Shown here piece by piece: positions 41,858 through 50,455 of a DNA stretch of 60,389 nt (position 1 is the first letter of the stretch; the number at the start of each line of letters is the position of its first letter). Source of the stretch: Betaproteobacteria bacterium (GTDB lineage: Bacteria > Pseudomonadota > Gammaproteobacteria > Burkholderiales > Usitatibacteraceae); NCBI GenBank assembly GCA_016790765.1, contig JAEUMZ010000082.1:1-60389 (forward strand). The letters are read 5' to 3'. Under the pieces are notes generated by a model. It worked only from the letters and a program-made list of their open reading frames with translations. It did not search any database and had not been told where the DNA came from. The translations under genes and the position numbers were made by a program.

Positions 41858-43400
41858 GGCCCATCCCACCCGGACGTCCCCCAAGCATCCCCTGAACCCC
41901 ACGGTGCTGGCCGCCGTCGACCTGGGCTCCAACAGTTTCCACCTGCAGATCGCACGCGTCACCGACGGGCACCTCTACCCGCTCGACGCGCTGAAGGAAA
42001 CCGTGCGCCTCGGCGCCGGCGTGACGGCGGACAAGTCCATCGACCCGCAAACGGGCGCGCGCGCGCTGGCGGTACTGAAGAATTTCGGCGAGCGCCTGCG
42101 CGACCTGCCGCCGGAAGCGGTGCGCGTGGTCGGCACCAACGCGTTGCGCGTGGCCAAGAACGCCAAGGCGTTCGTCGCGCAGGCGGAAGCCGCGCTGGGG
42201 TTTCCGATCGAAATCATCGCCGGGCGCGAGGAGGCGCGGCTGATCTACCTGGGCGTCGTGCAGTCGCTGCCGCCCTCGCAGCGCCAGCGGCTGGTGGTGG
42301 ACATCGGGGGCGGCTCCACCGAGTTCATCGTCGGGCACCGCTTGAAGCCCAAGGTGCTCGAGAGCCTGTACATGGGCTGCGTGAGCTACTCGGAGCGCCA
42401 CTTTCCCGCCGGCGGCATGGACAAGAAGCGCTTCCGCGAGGCCCAGCTGGCGGCGCGGCGCGAGATCGAGCAGATGGCCAAGCGCTTCCTCGACGAGGGC
42501 TGGGACGAGGCCATCGGCTCCAGCGGCTCGGCCAAGGCGTTGAGCCAGATCCTCGAGGCCAACGCGGTCAGCAATGGCGACATCACGCTCGAGGGCCTGC
42601 AGTGGCTGCGCGAAAAGGCGCTGAAGGCCGGCGGCTTTCGCGACCTCGCGCTGCCCGGCGTGAAGGGCGACCGTGTGCCGGTGCTGCCCGGCGGGCTGGC
42701 GATCATGGTCACCATCTTCGAGGAACTCAAGCTCGAGCGCATGGCCGTCGCGGACACCGCCCTGCGCGACGGCGTGCTGCATGACCTCCTCGGCCGCACG
42801 CAGCAGGTCGACATCCGCGATTCGAGCGTGACTGCCATGATGAAGCGCTACCACGTGGAGTTGCCGCAGGCCGACCGCGTCGCGCGCGTCGCGCTGGCGC
42901 TGTTCGACCAGGGCGTGGGGCACGATGCGGCAGCCGCGCATGCCGAGGCCGGGATGGACCTGCGCCAGCAACTTGACTGGGCCGCGCGCCTGCACGAGAC
43001 CGGGGCCGCGATCGCGCAGGCCAACTTTCACAAGCATTCGGCCTACATCATCGGCAACGCCGACCTGCCTGGGTTCTCGAAGCGCGAACAGGCGGCGCTC
43101 GCGACGCTGGTACTGTCACAACGCGGCAAGCTGGCCAAGGTGGCCGAAGACTTGCGCCGCAATCCGGCGCTTGCCCTGCCAGTCCTGTGCCTGCGCCTGG
43201 CGGTCTTGTTGTCGCGCAGCCGCCGCAGCGTGGCACCCCAGCTGTTCACGCTCGCGGTGGTCAATGGGGTGTGGCGCCTCAGTGCCGATGCGGCGTGGCT
43301 GGCGCTGCACAGCCTCACCGCCTATGAGCTGGGCGAGGAGGCGAAGGAATGGAAATCGGTGGGCATGCCCTTCGAGGTGCTGGGGCTGGACACGCCCTAG
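41856..43400 (+). CDS. ppx: Exopolyphosphatase Ppx/GppA
   Basis: A 514-residue enzyme that removes terminal phosphate from polyphosphate. The actin-like ATPase fold is seen in AAVDLGSNSFHLQIARV (phosphate 1), RVVGTNALRVAKN, IEIIAGREEARLIYLGV and VVDIGGGSTEFIVG. A C-terminal HD-like helical domain follows from about residue 310. No ATG is available before the conserved start. The frame opens at a TTG at 41856 that overlaps a 66-bp palindromic element, with GGAG nine bases upstream; a GTG about 15 codons later, just before LAAVDLG, is another option. The next gene, sixA, is convergent. Confidence 0.92.
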   Translation: MAHPTRTSPKHPLNPTVLAAVDLGSNSFHLQIARVTDGHLYPLDALKETVRLGAGVTADKSIDPQTGARALAVLKNFGERLRDLPPEAVRVVGTNALRVAKNAKAFVAQAEAALGFPIEIIAGREEARLIYLGVVQSLPPSQRQRLVVDIGGGSTEFIVGHRLKPKVLESLYMGCVSYSERHFPAGGMDKKRFREAQLAARREIEQMAKRFLDEGWDEAIGSSGSAKALSQILEANAVSNGDITLEGLQWLREKALKAGGFRDLALPGVKGDRVPVLPGGLAIMVTIFEELKLERMAVADTALRDGVLHDLLGRTQQVDIRDSSVTAMMKRYHVELPQADRVARVALALFDQGVGHDAAAAHAEAGMDLRQQLDWAARLHETGAAIAQANFHKHSAYIIGNADLPGFSKREQAALATLVLSQRGKLAKVAEDLRRNPALALPVLCLRLAVLLSRSRRSVAPQLFTLAVVNGVWRLSADAAWLALHSLTAYELGEEAKEWKSVGMPFEVLGLDTP

Positions 43401-43427
43401 CCTTCACCGCCCGCCGGCGCGGGCAAT

Positions 43428-43892
43428 TCACGCGTTGTCCGGCGCTACCATCGCCCGTAGCCGCAGTTCGCGCCGCCCCTCGCGTTCGCGCACCTCGAAC
43501 CACCACATCGCGCCCTTTTTCACCGACACCGCGCCGTCCGCGCCATGCAACAGGTGCGCGACGACGCGGCCCAGCGTCGGCTGGTGACCAGTCACGATGG
43601 TGTCGCGCTCGGCCTCCGGCCACTGCGCGGCGTCGAGGATCGACTGCGGCTCGGCATCCGGCGCGATTGAATCCACCGTTTCGACCGGCAGGCCCAGGGC
43701 GCGTGCGGTTTGCTGCGCGCGCAGCGCCGGGCTTGCGACCACGCGCCAGTCCTTGAGCGATTCGCCGAGTTGGCCCTGCAGCCATTCGGCCATGCGCGCC
43801 GCCTGGCGCTGGCCACGCGGCGTGAGCGCACGCGCCGAGTCGTTGGGCGCGAAGTCCTCCGCCTCGGCGTGACGCCACAGGATCAGGTTCAT
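43428..43892 (-). CDS. sixA: Phosphohistidine phosphatase SixA
   Basis: A 154-residue single-domain histidine phosphatase. The RHG/RHA catalytic motif is at the N-terminus (LILWRHAEAEDFAPNDSARALTPRGQRQAARMAEWL), and the second catalytic His is in IVTGHQPTLGRVVAHLL. SixA removes phosphate from phosphohistidine, for example on Hpt domains or PTS proteins. Its target here is unknown; the chemotaxis kinase CheA is encoded nearby, but no functional link is implied. It is convergent with ppx and lies downstream of the ABC permease gene, from which a palindromic element separates it. Confidence 0.88.
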   Translation of the reverse strand: MNLILWRHAEAEDFAPNDSARALTPRGQRQAARMAEWLQGQLGESLKDWRVVASPALRAQQTARALGLPVETVDSIAPDAEPQSILDAAQWPEAERDTIVTGHQPTLGRVVAHLLHGADGAVSVKKGAMWWFEVREREGRRELRLRAMVAPDNA

Positions 43893-43931
43893 GGCGCTGG
43901 CCGTCCTCTGCGCGAATCGATTTCAACAGCA

Positions 43932-43997
43932 AAACTCCAGATCCCGCGCGCTTTTCCCGCCCTTTTCGCCCCAAACGCCGCGCCAGTGCTTGAGTTT
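43932..43997. repeat. 66-bp palindromic element, copy 5
   Basis: The element starts AAACTCCAGA and ends GCTTGAGTTT, exactly 66 bases. It begins one base beyond the TGA stop of the FtsX-like permease gene (minus strand, stop at 43999) and lies 39 bases upstream of sixA. A hairpin here could end the ABC transcript. Confidence 0.85.
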
Positions 43998-43998
43998 G

Positions 43999-46506
43999 TC
44001 ATGCCAGCCCTCGAATGGTGGCCAACGGTGGCGCGTCGAGCGCCTTGCGTGTGCCGATCAGGCCCGCCAGCGCGATGCCCAATCCGCCCAGCCCCACGCC
44101 GATCAATGGAATCCACGCGTTCATCTCATACGGCACGTTGATGACACGCTCGGCGATGAGCGCCGAGACCGCCAGCGCGCCCAGGCTCGCCACGCCGCCG
44201 GCCAGCGCGCCGATGGCGACGAATTCGGCCGCCTGCATGGCGCGGATCTGTCCGCGCCGCGCGCCCAGCGTGCGCATCACTGCCGCATCGTACAGCCGCT
44301 CGTCCTGCGTGGAGGCGATCGCCGCGTACAGCACCACCACGCCTGCAAACAGCGCAAACAGGAACACGAACGAAACCGCGCCGGCCACCTGCTCGGAAAT
44401 GGTCTTCACCTGGTTCATGATCGCGCTCATGTCGATCACCGACAGGTTCGGATAGGTGCGGATCAGGTCGGAGACGACCTTCTCGTTGTCCGGCGGCAGG
44501 CGGAAACTGGAAATGTAGCTGGCCGGAAATTCGTCCAGCGTGCCCGGAGTGGCGGCGACGAAGAAGTTCGGCCGGAACGATTCCCACTTCACGCTGCGGA
44601 TGCTGGTCACCGGGTGCGTGATGCGCGTGCCACCGATGTCGTAGGTCATGGTGTCGCCGACCTTGATGTTCATCGCCTTGGCGATGCCCTCCTCGACCGA
44701 GAACTGCGGCGTGCGCTCTTCCGGCAGCCAGAACCGGCCCGCGACCAGCTTGTTGTCCGCCTGCTGGCGGGCCAGCCAGGTCAGGTTGAACTCGCGCTCG
44801 CCGAGCCGCTTGGTGCGTTCGTCTTTCTCGCCTTCGAGCTTGCGCGCCAACGGCTGGCCGTTGATTTCCATCAGGCGCCCGCGCACCATCGGGTAGAGGT
44901 CGGGCATCTCGAGGCCATGGCCCTTGAAGTAGGCGCGCACCGGCTCGACCTGGTCCTTCTGCACGTTGATCACGAAGCGATTGGGCACGTCCAGCTTCAG
45001 CGTGTCCTGCCAGCGCTCGATCATGTCGCTCCTCACGATGGTGAGCATGAGCATCGCCATCAGGCCGAGGCCCAGTGCCATCACCTGCGTGAGGCTCGCC
45101 GCGCGGCGGCGCTTCAGGTTCGCCAGGCCGACGCGCCAGAAGCGCCCGGCCGCGCCACGGCTGGCGGCGGCCGCCTCGATGAGCAGCGCGCCGGTGATGC
45201 CGGTGACGACCATCGCGCCGACGAACCCGCCCACCGCGATGCCGCCCAGCTTCACGTCACCCGCACGCCAGATGATCAACGCGGCCAGCGTGGCGAAGCC
45301 GAGCAGGTAGGCGATGCTGGCGCCGGCGTCGAACGGATTCAGGTCGCGCCGGATCACGCGCAGGGTCGGCACGCGCCGCAGCGCCAGCAGCGGCGGCACG
45401 GTGAACCCCATCACCAGCGCGAGGCCCACCGCGAGACCCTGCAGCGCCGGCAAGAGGCTCGGATACGGCAGCGCCACCGTGAAGAACTTCGACAGCGCCT
45501 GCGCGAGTCCGGCCTGCGCGATGGCACCGAGCAGCGTGCCGAGCACCGCGGCGCCAAGGCCGAGCATCAGGAATTGCAGGAAGTGCAGGCGAAAGATGTC
45601 GGCCTGCGACGCCCCCAGGCAGCGCATCATCGCCGCACTGTCGAGCTGGCGCTCGGAAAAGCGCCGCGCCGCCAGCGCCACCGCCACCGAGGCGAGGATC
45701 ACCGTCAGCATCGCGGCCAGCCCGAGGAAGCGCTCCGAGCGCTCCAGCGCGACGCGCACCTCGCTGCGCGCATCCTTCACGCTTTCGAGCCGTTCGCCGC
45801 GCTCCATCTTGCCGCGAAACGCCGCGCGAAACGCCTCCACCTCGGCCGGTTCGCCGGCCACCAGCAGGCGGTACGTGACGCGGCTGCCGGTCTGGATCAG
45901 CCCGGTGCGCGGCAGGTCGGCGCGGTTCATGAGCACGCGCGGCGCGATGCCGAAGTAGTCGAGGACCGAATCCGGCTCCTTGACCAGCACGTGGGTCAAC
46001 TTCAACCGCGCCGCGCCGAGGCGGATCTCGTCGCCGACCTGCGCATTGAGGCGCACCAGCAGCGTTTCCGGCACCCAGGCCGTGCCGGGCGCCGGTGGGC
46101 CGTCCGCATCGCGCGCGGGTCCGCCGGGCGTGTCGGCAATCCGGAGCTTGCCGCGCAAGGGAAAATTCGCGTCAACCGCCTTGATTTCGGCCAGGTTGAC
46201 GCCCTGGCCCTTGGCCGCGTCGCCCGATACCATGCTCGGAAAGGTCGCGCTCTCGCTGCGCGTCAGGCCCAGCCGCGCCGCCTCGTCGCGGAAACGGTCC
46301 TTGACCGGCTTGTCGGCGATGACCACGGCGTCGGCCGCGATCAGTTCACCGGCCTGGCGCTTGAGTGCGGCATCCACGCGGTCGGCGAAGAACCCCACCG
46401 TGGTCACGCTCATCACGGCAAGCGTCAGCGCCGCGAACAGCACGCGGGTTTCCATCAGCTTGAAGTGGCGGCGCAACATGCGCCAGGACAGTCCGTAGGC
46501 GTTCAT
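43999..46506 (-). CDS. FtsX-like ABC transporter permease (YbbP type)
   Basis: An 835-residue inner-membrane protein with the ten-segment YbbP layout. One N-terminal segment (LFAALTLAVMSVTTVGFF) is followed by a large periplasmic domain, then a FtsX block around 260-400 (AMLTVILASVAVALAARRFSERQLDSAAMMRCLGASQADIF). A middle pair of segments and a second FtsX block near 725-825 (VFLFALFAGVVVLYAAIASTQDERLYDAAVMRTLGARRGQI) complete it. It forms an ABC complex with the ATPase 11 bases upstream. The E. coli ybbA-ybbP pair also sits next to tesA, as here. The substrate is not settled; release of hydrophobic molecules from the envelope is suspected for the family. Start at 46506 (MNAYGLSWRML). Confidence 0.88.
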   Translation of the reverse strand: MNAYGLSWRMLRRHFKLMETRVLFAALTLAVMSVTTVGFFADRVDAALKRQAGELIAADAVVIADKPVKDRFRDEAARLGLTRSESATFPSMVSGDAAKGQGVNLAEIKAVDANFPLRGKLRIADTPGGPARDADGPPAPGTAWVPETLLVRLNAQVGDEIRLGAARLKLTHVLVKEPDSVLDYFGIAPRVLMNRADLPRTGLIQTGSRVTYRLLVAGEPAEVEAFRAAFRGKMERGERLESVKDARSEVRVALERSERFLGLAAMLTVILASVAVALAARRFSERQLDSAAMMRCLGASQADIFRLHFLQFLMLGLGAAVLGTLLGAIAQAGLAQALSKFFTVALPYPSLLPALQGLAVGLALVMGFTVPPLLALRRVPTLRVIRRDLNPFDAGASIAYLLGFATLAALIIWRAGDVKLGGIAVGGFVGAMVVTGITGALLIEAAAASRGAAGRFWRVGLANLKRRRAASLTQVMALGLGLMAMLMLTIVRSDMIERWQDTLKLDVPNRFVINVQKDQVEPVRAYFKGHGLEMPDLYPMVRGRLMEINGQPLARKLEGEKDERTKRLGEREFNLTWLARQQADNKLVAGRFWLPEERTPQFSVEEGIAKAMNIKVGDTMTYDIGGTRITHPVTSIRSVKWESFRPNFFVAATPGTLDEFPASYISSFRLPPDNEKVVSDLIRTYPNLSVIDMSAIMNQVKTISEQVAGAVSFVFLFALFAGVVVLYAAIASTQDERLYDAAVMRTLGARRGQIRAMQAAEFVAIGALAGGVASLGALAVSALIAERVINVPYEMNAWIPLIGVGLGGLGIALAGLIGTRKALDAPPLATIRGLA

Positions 46507-46517
46507 GGTCGGTGGCG

Positions 46518-47204
46518 TCACATGGCCATGGCGTTCTGCTGCTCTTCGGTGGTCACGCGGCCGGTGTCGATGGTCAGCCGCCGTGCGCAACGCGCGGCCA
46601 ACCCGCTGTCGTGCGTGACCAGCACCAGGGTGGTGCCGCGTTCGCGGTTCAAGTCGAACAAGAGGTCGATCATCGCGCGCCCGGTGCGCGCATCGAGGTT
46701 GCCGGTGGGCTCGTCGGCGAACAGCAGTTTCGGCTCGGTGACGAAGGCACGTGCGATGGCCACCCGCTGCTGCTCGCCGCCGGAAAGCTGGCGCGGCGAG
46801 TGCTTCAGGCGCGCTCCCAGGCCAACGCGATCGAGGATCCTGCGCGCCCGCTCGCCCGCATCGCGCTGGCCGGCCAGCTCCAGGGGCAGCATCACGTTTT
46901 CCAGCGCCGTGAGCGAAGGCAGCAACTGGAACGACTGGAACACGAACCCGACCAGGCGCCCGCGCAGCCGCGCGCGGCCGTCCTCGTCGAGCTTGAACAA
47001 CTCCTCGCCGTCGATGCGCACCCCGCCCTCGGTGGGCGTGTCGAGCCCGGCCATCAGACCGAGCAGGGTGGACTTGCCGGACCCGGATGCGCCGACCACG
47101 GCGACCGCCTCGCCGGGGGCAACGCTAAAATGCGCGTCGTCCACGATGGTCAGGGGCCCATCCGCGGTGTCCACGCGTTTGGTCAAATGGGTGACTTCGA
47201 TCAT
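46518..47204 (-). CDS. ABC transporter ATPase (YbbA/LolD type)
   Basis: A 228-residue ATP-binding subunit. Walker A is GASGSGKSTLLGLMAGLD, the Q-loop region is GFVFQSFQLLPSLTALENVMLPLEL, the signature is LSGGEQQRVAIARAFV, Walker B is LLFADEPTGNLD, and the switch His is in LVLVTHDSGLA. It drives the FtsX-like permease encoded next. The start at 47204 (MIEVTHLTKRV) is fixed by homology, and a longer frame upstream lies in the arylesterase promoter region. It is divergent from the arylesterase gene, with 29 bases between the two starts. Confidence 0.92.
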   Translation of the reverse strand: MIEVTHLTKRVDTADGPLTIVDDAHFSVAPGEAVAVVGASGSGKSTLLGLMAGLDTPTEGGVRIDGEELFKLDEDGRARLRGRLVGFVFQSFQLLPSLTALENVMLPLELAGQRDAGERARRILDRVGLGARLKHSPRQLSGGEQQRVAIARAFVTEPKLLFADEPTGNLDARTGRAMIDLLFDLNRERGTTLVLVTHDSGLAARCARRLTIDTGRVTTEEQQNAMAM

Positions 47205-47233
47205 GATGGGGTTTTGAATCCAGGAGAAACGTC

Positions 47234-47980
47234 TTGATCGGCATTCTCGGCCAAATGCAGCGCGTTGCGGCAGCGCGATCCGATGGAACACCGGAAACGG
47301 GGGATGGAGCGCAAGCCCGGTTCGAGGCGCGCACACGCGTTTGGTTCCGCGCCGGCAAGCGCCTGGCCGTGTTGGGCGCCTTGTTCTTTGCGACCGGGAC
47401 GGCCTTCGCCCAGGCGGCCAAGCCGACCGTGCTGATCTTCGGCGACAGCCTGTCCGCCGCCTACGGCCTGGATGCACGCCAGGGATGGCCGGCCCTGCTG
47501 GCCGAAGCGCTGGCCCCGCGTGGCGCGGCGGTGGTCAACGCCAGCATCAGCGGCGAAACCACGCAGGGCGGCCGCGAACGGCTGCCGGCCGAGCTCAAGC
47601 GCCACCAGCCGCGCGTGGTGGTGATCGCCCTGGGCGGCAACGACGGGTTGCGCGGCTGGCCCGTGGCGCAGACGCGCGCCAACCTCGCGGCCATGGTGCA
47701 GGCGGCCAAGGCCGCCAAGGCGCGCGTGGTGCTGGCCGGCATGCAGATCCCGCCCAACTACGGGCTCGACTACGCACGCGATTTCCAGGCGCTGTTCGCC
47801 GACCTGGCCAAGCGCGAGAACGTGGTGCTGGTGCCGTTCCTGCTCGAGGGCATCGCCGAGCGGTTCGAACTGTTCCAGGCGGACAAGATCCACCCGACCG
47901 CGGCGGCGCAGCCGATGATCCTGAAGAACGTGCAACCGGCCGTCGCGCGCGCGCTGCAATCCACCGGCAAGGCACCGTGA
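47234..47980 (+). CDS. tesA: Arylesterase / lysophospholipase-like SGNH hydrolase (TesA type)
   Basis: A 248-residue secreted esterase of the GDSL/SGNH family. Block I has the catalytic Ser (LIFGDSLSAAYGL), block III has GGNDGLRG, and block V has the Asp and His (DKIHPTAAAQ). A signal-like hydrophobic stretch at about 42-60 (KRLAVLGALFFATGTAFAQA) is preceded by an unusually long N-terminal region. The frame starts at a TTG with AGGAG eight bases upstream; an ATG seven codons later is an alternative. It hydrolyses acyl esters or thioesters in the periplasm. It is divergent from the ATPase, the conserved tesA-ybbAP order. It overlaps mnmH by GTGA. Confidence 0.88.
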   Translation: MIGILGQMQRVAAARSDGTPETGDGAQARFEARTRVWFRAGKRLAVLGALFFATGTAFAQAAKPTVLIFGDSLSAAYGLDARQGWPALLAEALAPRGAAVVNASISGETTQGGRERLPAELKRHQPRVVVIALGGNDGLRGWPVAQTRANLAAMVQAAKAAKARVVLAGMQIPPNYGLDYARDFQALFADLAKRENVVLVPFLLEGIAERFELFQADKIHPTAAAQPMILKNVQPAVARALQSTGKAP

Positions 47981-49074
47981 TCGCGTCGCGGCCGCCCGCC
48001 GGCGCGCAGGTCTTGCCGCTGTCGCTCGCAGACCTGCGGCGGTTCGACAGCATCATCGACGTGCGCAGCCCCGCGGAGTACGCCGAGGACCACCTGCCGG
48101 GGGCGATCAACTGCCCGGTGCTCGACGATGCCGAGCGTGCGCGCGTCGGCACGTTGCACAAGCAGACGTCCGCCTTCGAGGCCAAGAAGGCCGGCTCGGT
48201 GCTGGTGGCGCGCAACATCGCCGCCCACCTCGAGGCCGGCTTTGCCGGCCGGCCAAGGGACTGGCAGCCGCTGGTGTATTGCTGGCGCGGCGGCATGCGC
48301 TCCGGCGCCATGACCCACGTGCTGCGCAGCGTGGGCTGGGATGCGCGCCAGCTCCAGGGCGGCTACAAGGCCTGGCGCGCGCAGGTGCGCGACGACCTCG
48401 AGGCACTGCCGCAGCGGTTCCGTTTCCTCGTCGTCTGCGGCCGCACCGGTGCCGGCAAGAGCCGCTTCCTCGAGGCACTGGCGGCGGCCGGCCAGCAGGT
48501 GCTGGACCTCGAGGTGCTCGGCGCGCACAAGGGCTCGATCCTCGGCGACCTGCCGGATGCACCGCAGCCGTCGCAGAAGCGCTTCGACAGCCTGATCTGG
48601 CACGCGCTGTCCGCGTTCGACCCCGCACGGCCGGTGATCGTCGAGGCCGAGAGCAAGCGCGTCGGCGCGCTGACGGTGCCCGGCGCCTTGATGGCGTGCA
48701 TGCGCGCGAGCGAGTGCATCGAAATCGACGCGCCGCCGTCGGCGCGCGTGGCCCTGCTGCAGGAAGACTACGCCCACCTGATCGGCAACCCCGGCCTGTT
48801 GATGGACAAGCTGGACGGCCTGGTGGGCCTGCACGCACGCGAGACCGTCGAGCAATGGAAGGCGCTGGCGGCGGCCGGCGACTGGGCCGCATTCGTGTCG
48901 CGCATGCTGGCCGAACACTACGACCCGGCCTACCATCGCTCGATGTTCCGCAACTACGTGCGCGCCCGCAACGCCGTTCGCCTGCAACCGGCCGATCACA
49001 CGCCGGGCGCGTTCGCGCGCCTGGCCGCCGAATTCGGCGTTTCCCCGGTCGCGCGGGGGGGCCCGATCGGTTAA
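47977..49074 (+). CDS. mnmH: tRNA 2-selenouridine synthase
   Basis: A 365-residue enzyme (also called SelU/YbbB) that converts 2-thiouridine to 2-selenouridine at the wobble position of certain tRNAs, by way of a geranylated intermediate. An N-terminal rhodanese domain has its active Cys in VYCWRGGMRSGAM (about residue 97). The P-loop domain has VVCGRTGAGKSRFLEAL. The GTG start overlaps the arylesterase stop, so translation is probably coupled; the pairing with tesA also recalls tesA/ybb clusters in other bacteria. Its activity needs selenophosphate from SelD, which is not in the window. Confidence 0.92.
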   Translation: MIASRPPAGAQVLPLSLADLRRFDSIIDVRSPAEYAEDHLPGAINCPVLDDAERARVGTLHKQTSAFEAKKAGSVLVARNIAAHLEAGFAGRPRDWQPLVYCWRGGMRSGAMTHVLRSVGWDARQLQGGYKAWRAQVRDDLEALPQRFRFLVVCGRTGAGKSRFLEALAAAGQQVLDLEVLGAHKGSILGDLPDAPQPSQKRFDSLIWHALSAFDPARPVIVEAESKRVGALTVPGALMACMRASECIEIDAPPSARVALLQEDYAHLIGNPGLLMDKLDGLVGLHARETVEQWKALAAAGDWAAFVSRMLAEHYDPAYHRSMFRNYVRARNAVRLQPADHTPGAFARLAAEFGVSPVARGGPIG

Positions 49075-49115
49075 TATCGCCTGATGCCCCCGTTCCCCCG
49101 AGCAGCCGGCCGGCC

Positions 49116-50405
49116 ATGAGCAATCGCCCCACCAAGATCGGCAAGTACGATATCCACTCCGAGCTGGGCCGCGGGGCCACCGCTGTGGTGTACCTGGGCG
49201 AGGACCAGTTCAACGAGCGCAAGGTCGCCATCAAGGTGGCGCTGCAGATCGACAACATGGCGCCGGACGAGGCGCGCCGCTTCGAAAAGCTGTTCCTCAA
49301 CGAGGCGGCGATGGTCGGCAAGCTCTCCCACCCCAACATCGTCGGCGTGTACGACGCGGTGGTCGAGGGCGACATGCACTACATCGTCATGGAGTACGTC
49401 GGCGGCGGCAACCTGAAAAAGTTCTGCACCGAGACCAACCTCTTGCCGGTGCGCCAGGCGGTGCTGATCATCTTCAAGGCCTGCCGCGCGCTCGAGTACG
49501 CGTTCCAGAACGGCGTCATCCACCGCGACATCAAGTCGGCCAACATCCTGCTGTCCGACCGCGACGAGATCAAGATTTCCGACTTCGGCACTGCGCAGAT
49601 CTCGCAGGCCACGCACACGCAGATCGACGGCTTCGTCGGTTCGCCCGCCTACATGGCCCCGGAGCAGATCAACGAGGAACCGCCGACGGTGCAGTCGGAC
49701 ATTTACTCGCTCGGCGTGACCATGTACGAACTGCTGGCCGGGCGGCTGCCGTTCCAGGCCGCCAACTCGGTGGCGATGATCAACAAGATCCTCAACGAAG
49801 AGCCGGTGCCGCTGAAGAACATCCGCCCCGACGTGCCGGACAAGCTGGTGGCGATCGTCGAGAAGGCGATGGCCAAGGACACCAAGGTGCGCTACCCGGC
49901 CTGGAACGCGATGGCGCGCGACCTGGCCGACACCTTCCCGCAGCTCGAGAAGTTCTCCTTCGAGATCTCGTCGGCGGAAAAATTCAACGCCCTGCGCAAA
50001 CTGGACTTCTTCAAGGAATTCCGCGATTCCGAGCTCTGGGAAGTGCTGCGCAGCGCAATCTGGGAGAATCATTCGCGCGAGCAGAGCCTGCTCCTGGAGG
50101 GCGATGTCGGACATGCGTTCTTCGTCATCGTCTCCGGCCAGGTCAAGGTGGTCAAGGACGACAAGCTGCTCAATGTGTTGAAGGATGGCGACTGCTTCGG
50201 CGAGATGGCCTACCTGTCCGGCGACAAGGCCAAGCGCACGGCGTCGATCATCGCGGTATCCGAGGTCCAGTTGTTGAAGATCCAGGATGTGCAGCTCGAG
50301 CAGCTGTCCGATGCCTGCCAGTTGCGGTTCAACCGGCAGTTCCTCAAGACGCTCATCGAGCGCCTGGCCTGGACCAGCAACGTACTGGCGCAGGTCAAGA
50401 AGTAA
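49116..50405 (+). CDS. Ser/Thr protein kinase with C-terminal cyclic-nucleotide-binding domain
   Basis: A 429-residue soluble kinase. The kinase domain (about 10-280) has [12 protein letters not shown], Lys40 in VAIK, catalytic Asp138 in [11 protein letters not shown], Asp156 in DFGTAQ, and SPAYMAPEQ, so it should be active. The cNMP-binding domain (about 300-415) follows, with a phosphate-binding cassette [17 protein letters not shown] that keeps the Glu and Arg needed to bind cAMP or cGMP. This looks like a cyclic-nucleotide-controlled kinase. It lies 50 bases upstream of the MCP gene in the same direction, so a link to the chemosensory cluster is plausible. The target is unknown. Confidence 0.9.
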   Translation: MSNRPTKIGKYDIHSELGRGATAVVYLGEDQFNERKVAIKVALQIDNMAPDEARRFEKLFLNEAAMVGKLSHPNIVGVYDAVVEGDMHYIVMEYVGGGNLKKFCTETNLLPVRQAVLIIFKACRALEYAFQNGVIHRDIKSANILLSDRDEIKISDFGTAQISQATHTQIDGFVGSPAYMAPEQINEEPPTVQSDIYSLGVTMYELLAGRLPFQAANSVAMINKILNEEPVPLKNIRPDVPDKLVAIVEKAMAKDTKVRYPAWNAMARDLADTFPQLEKFSFEISSAEKFNALRKLDFFKEFRDSELWEVLRSAIWENHSREQSLLLEGDVGHAFFVIVSGQVKVVKDDKLLNVLKDGDCFGEMAYLSGDKAKRTASIIAVSEVQLLKIQDVQLEQLSDACQLRFNRQFLKTLIERLAWTSNVLAQVKK

Positions 50406-50455
50406 TCGATCCACCCACCGGCCGCGGCCGGACAACCCGAACTCCGAGGCGCACC

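Noticed and set aside
43891..47217. 1108-residue open frame on the plus strand
   Set aside because: It is a mirror of the FtsX-like permease and ABC ATPase genes, with low-complexity His/Arg/Ala composition and no domain.
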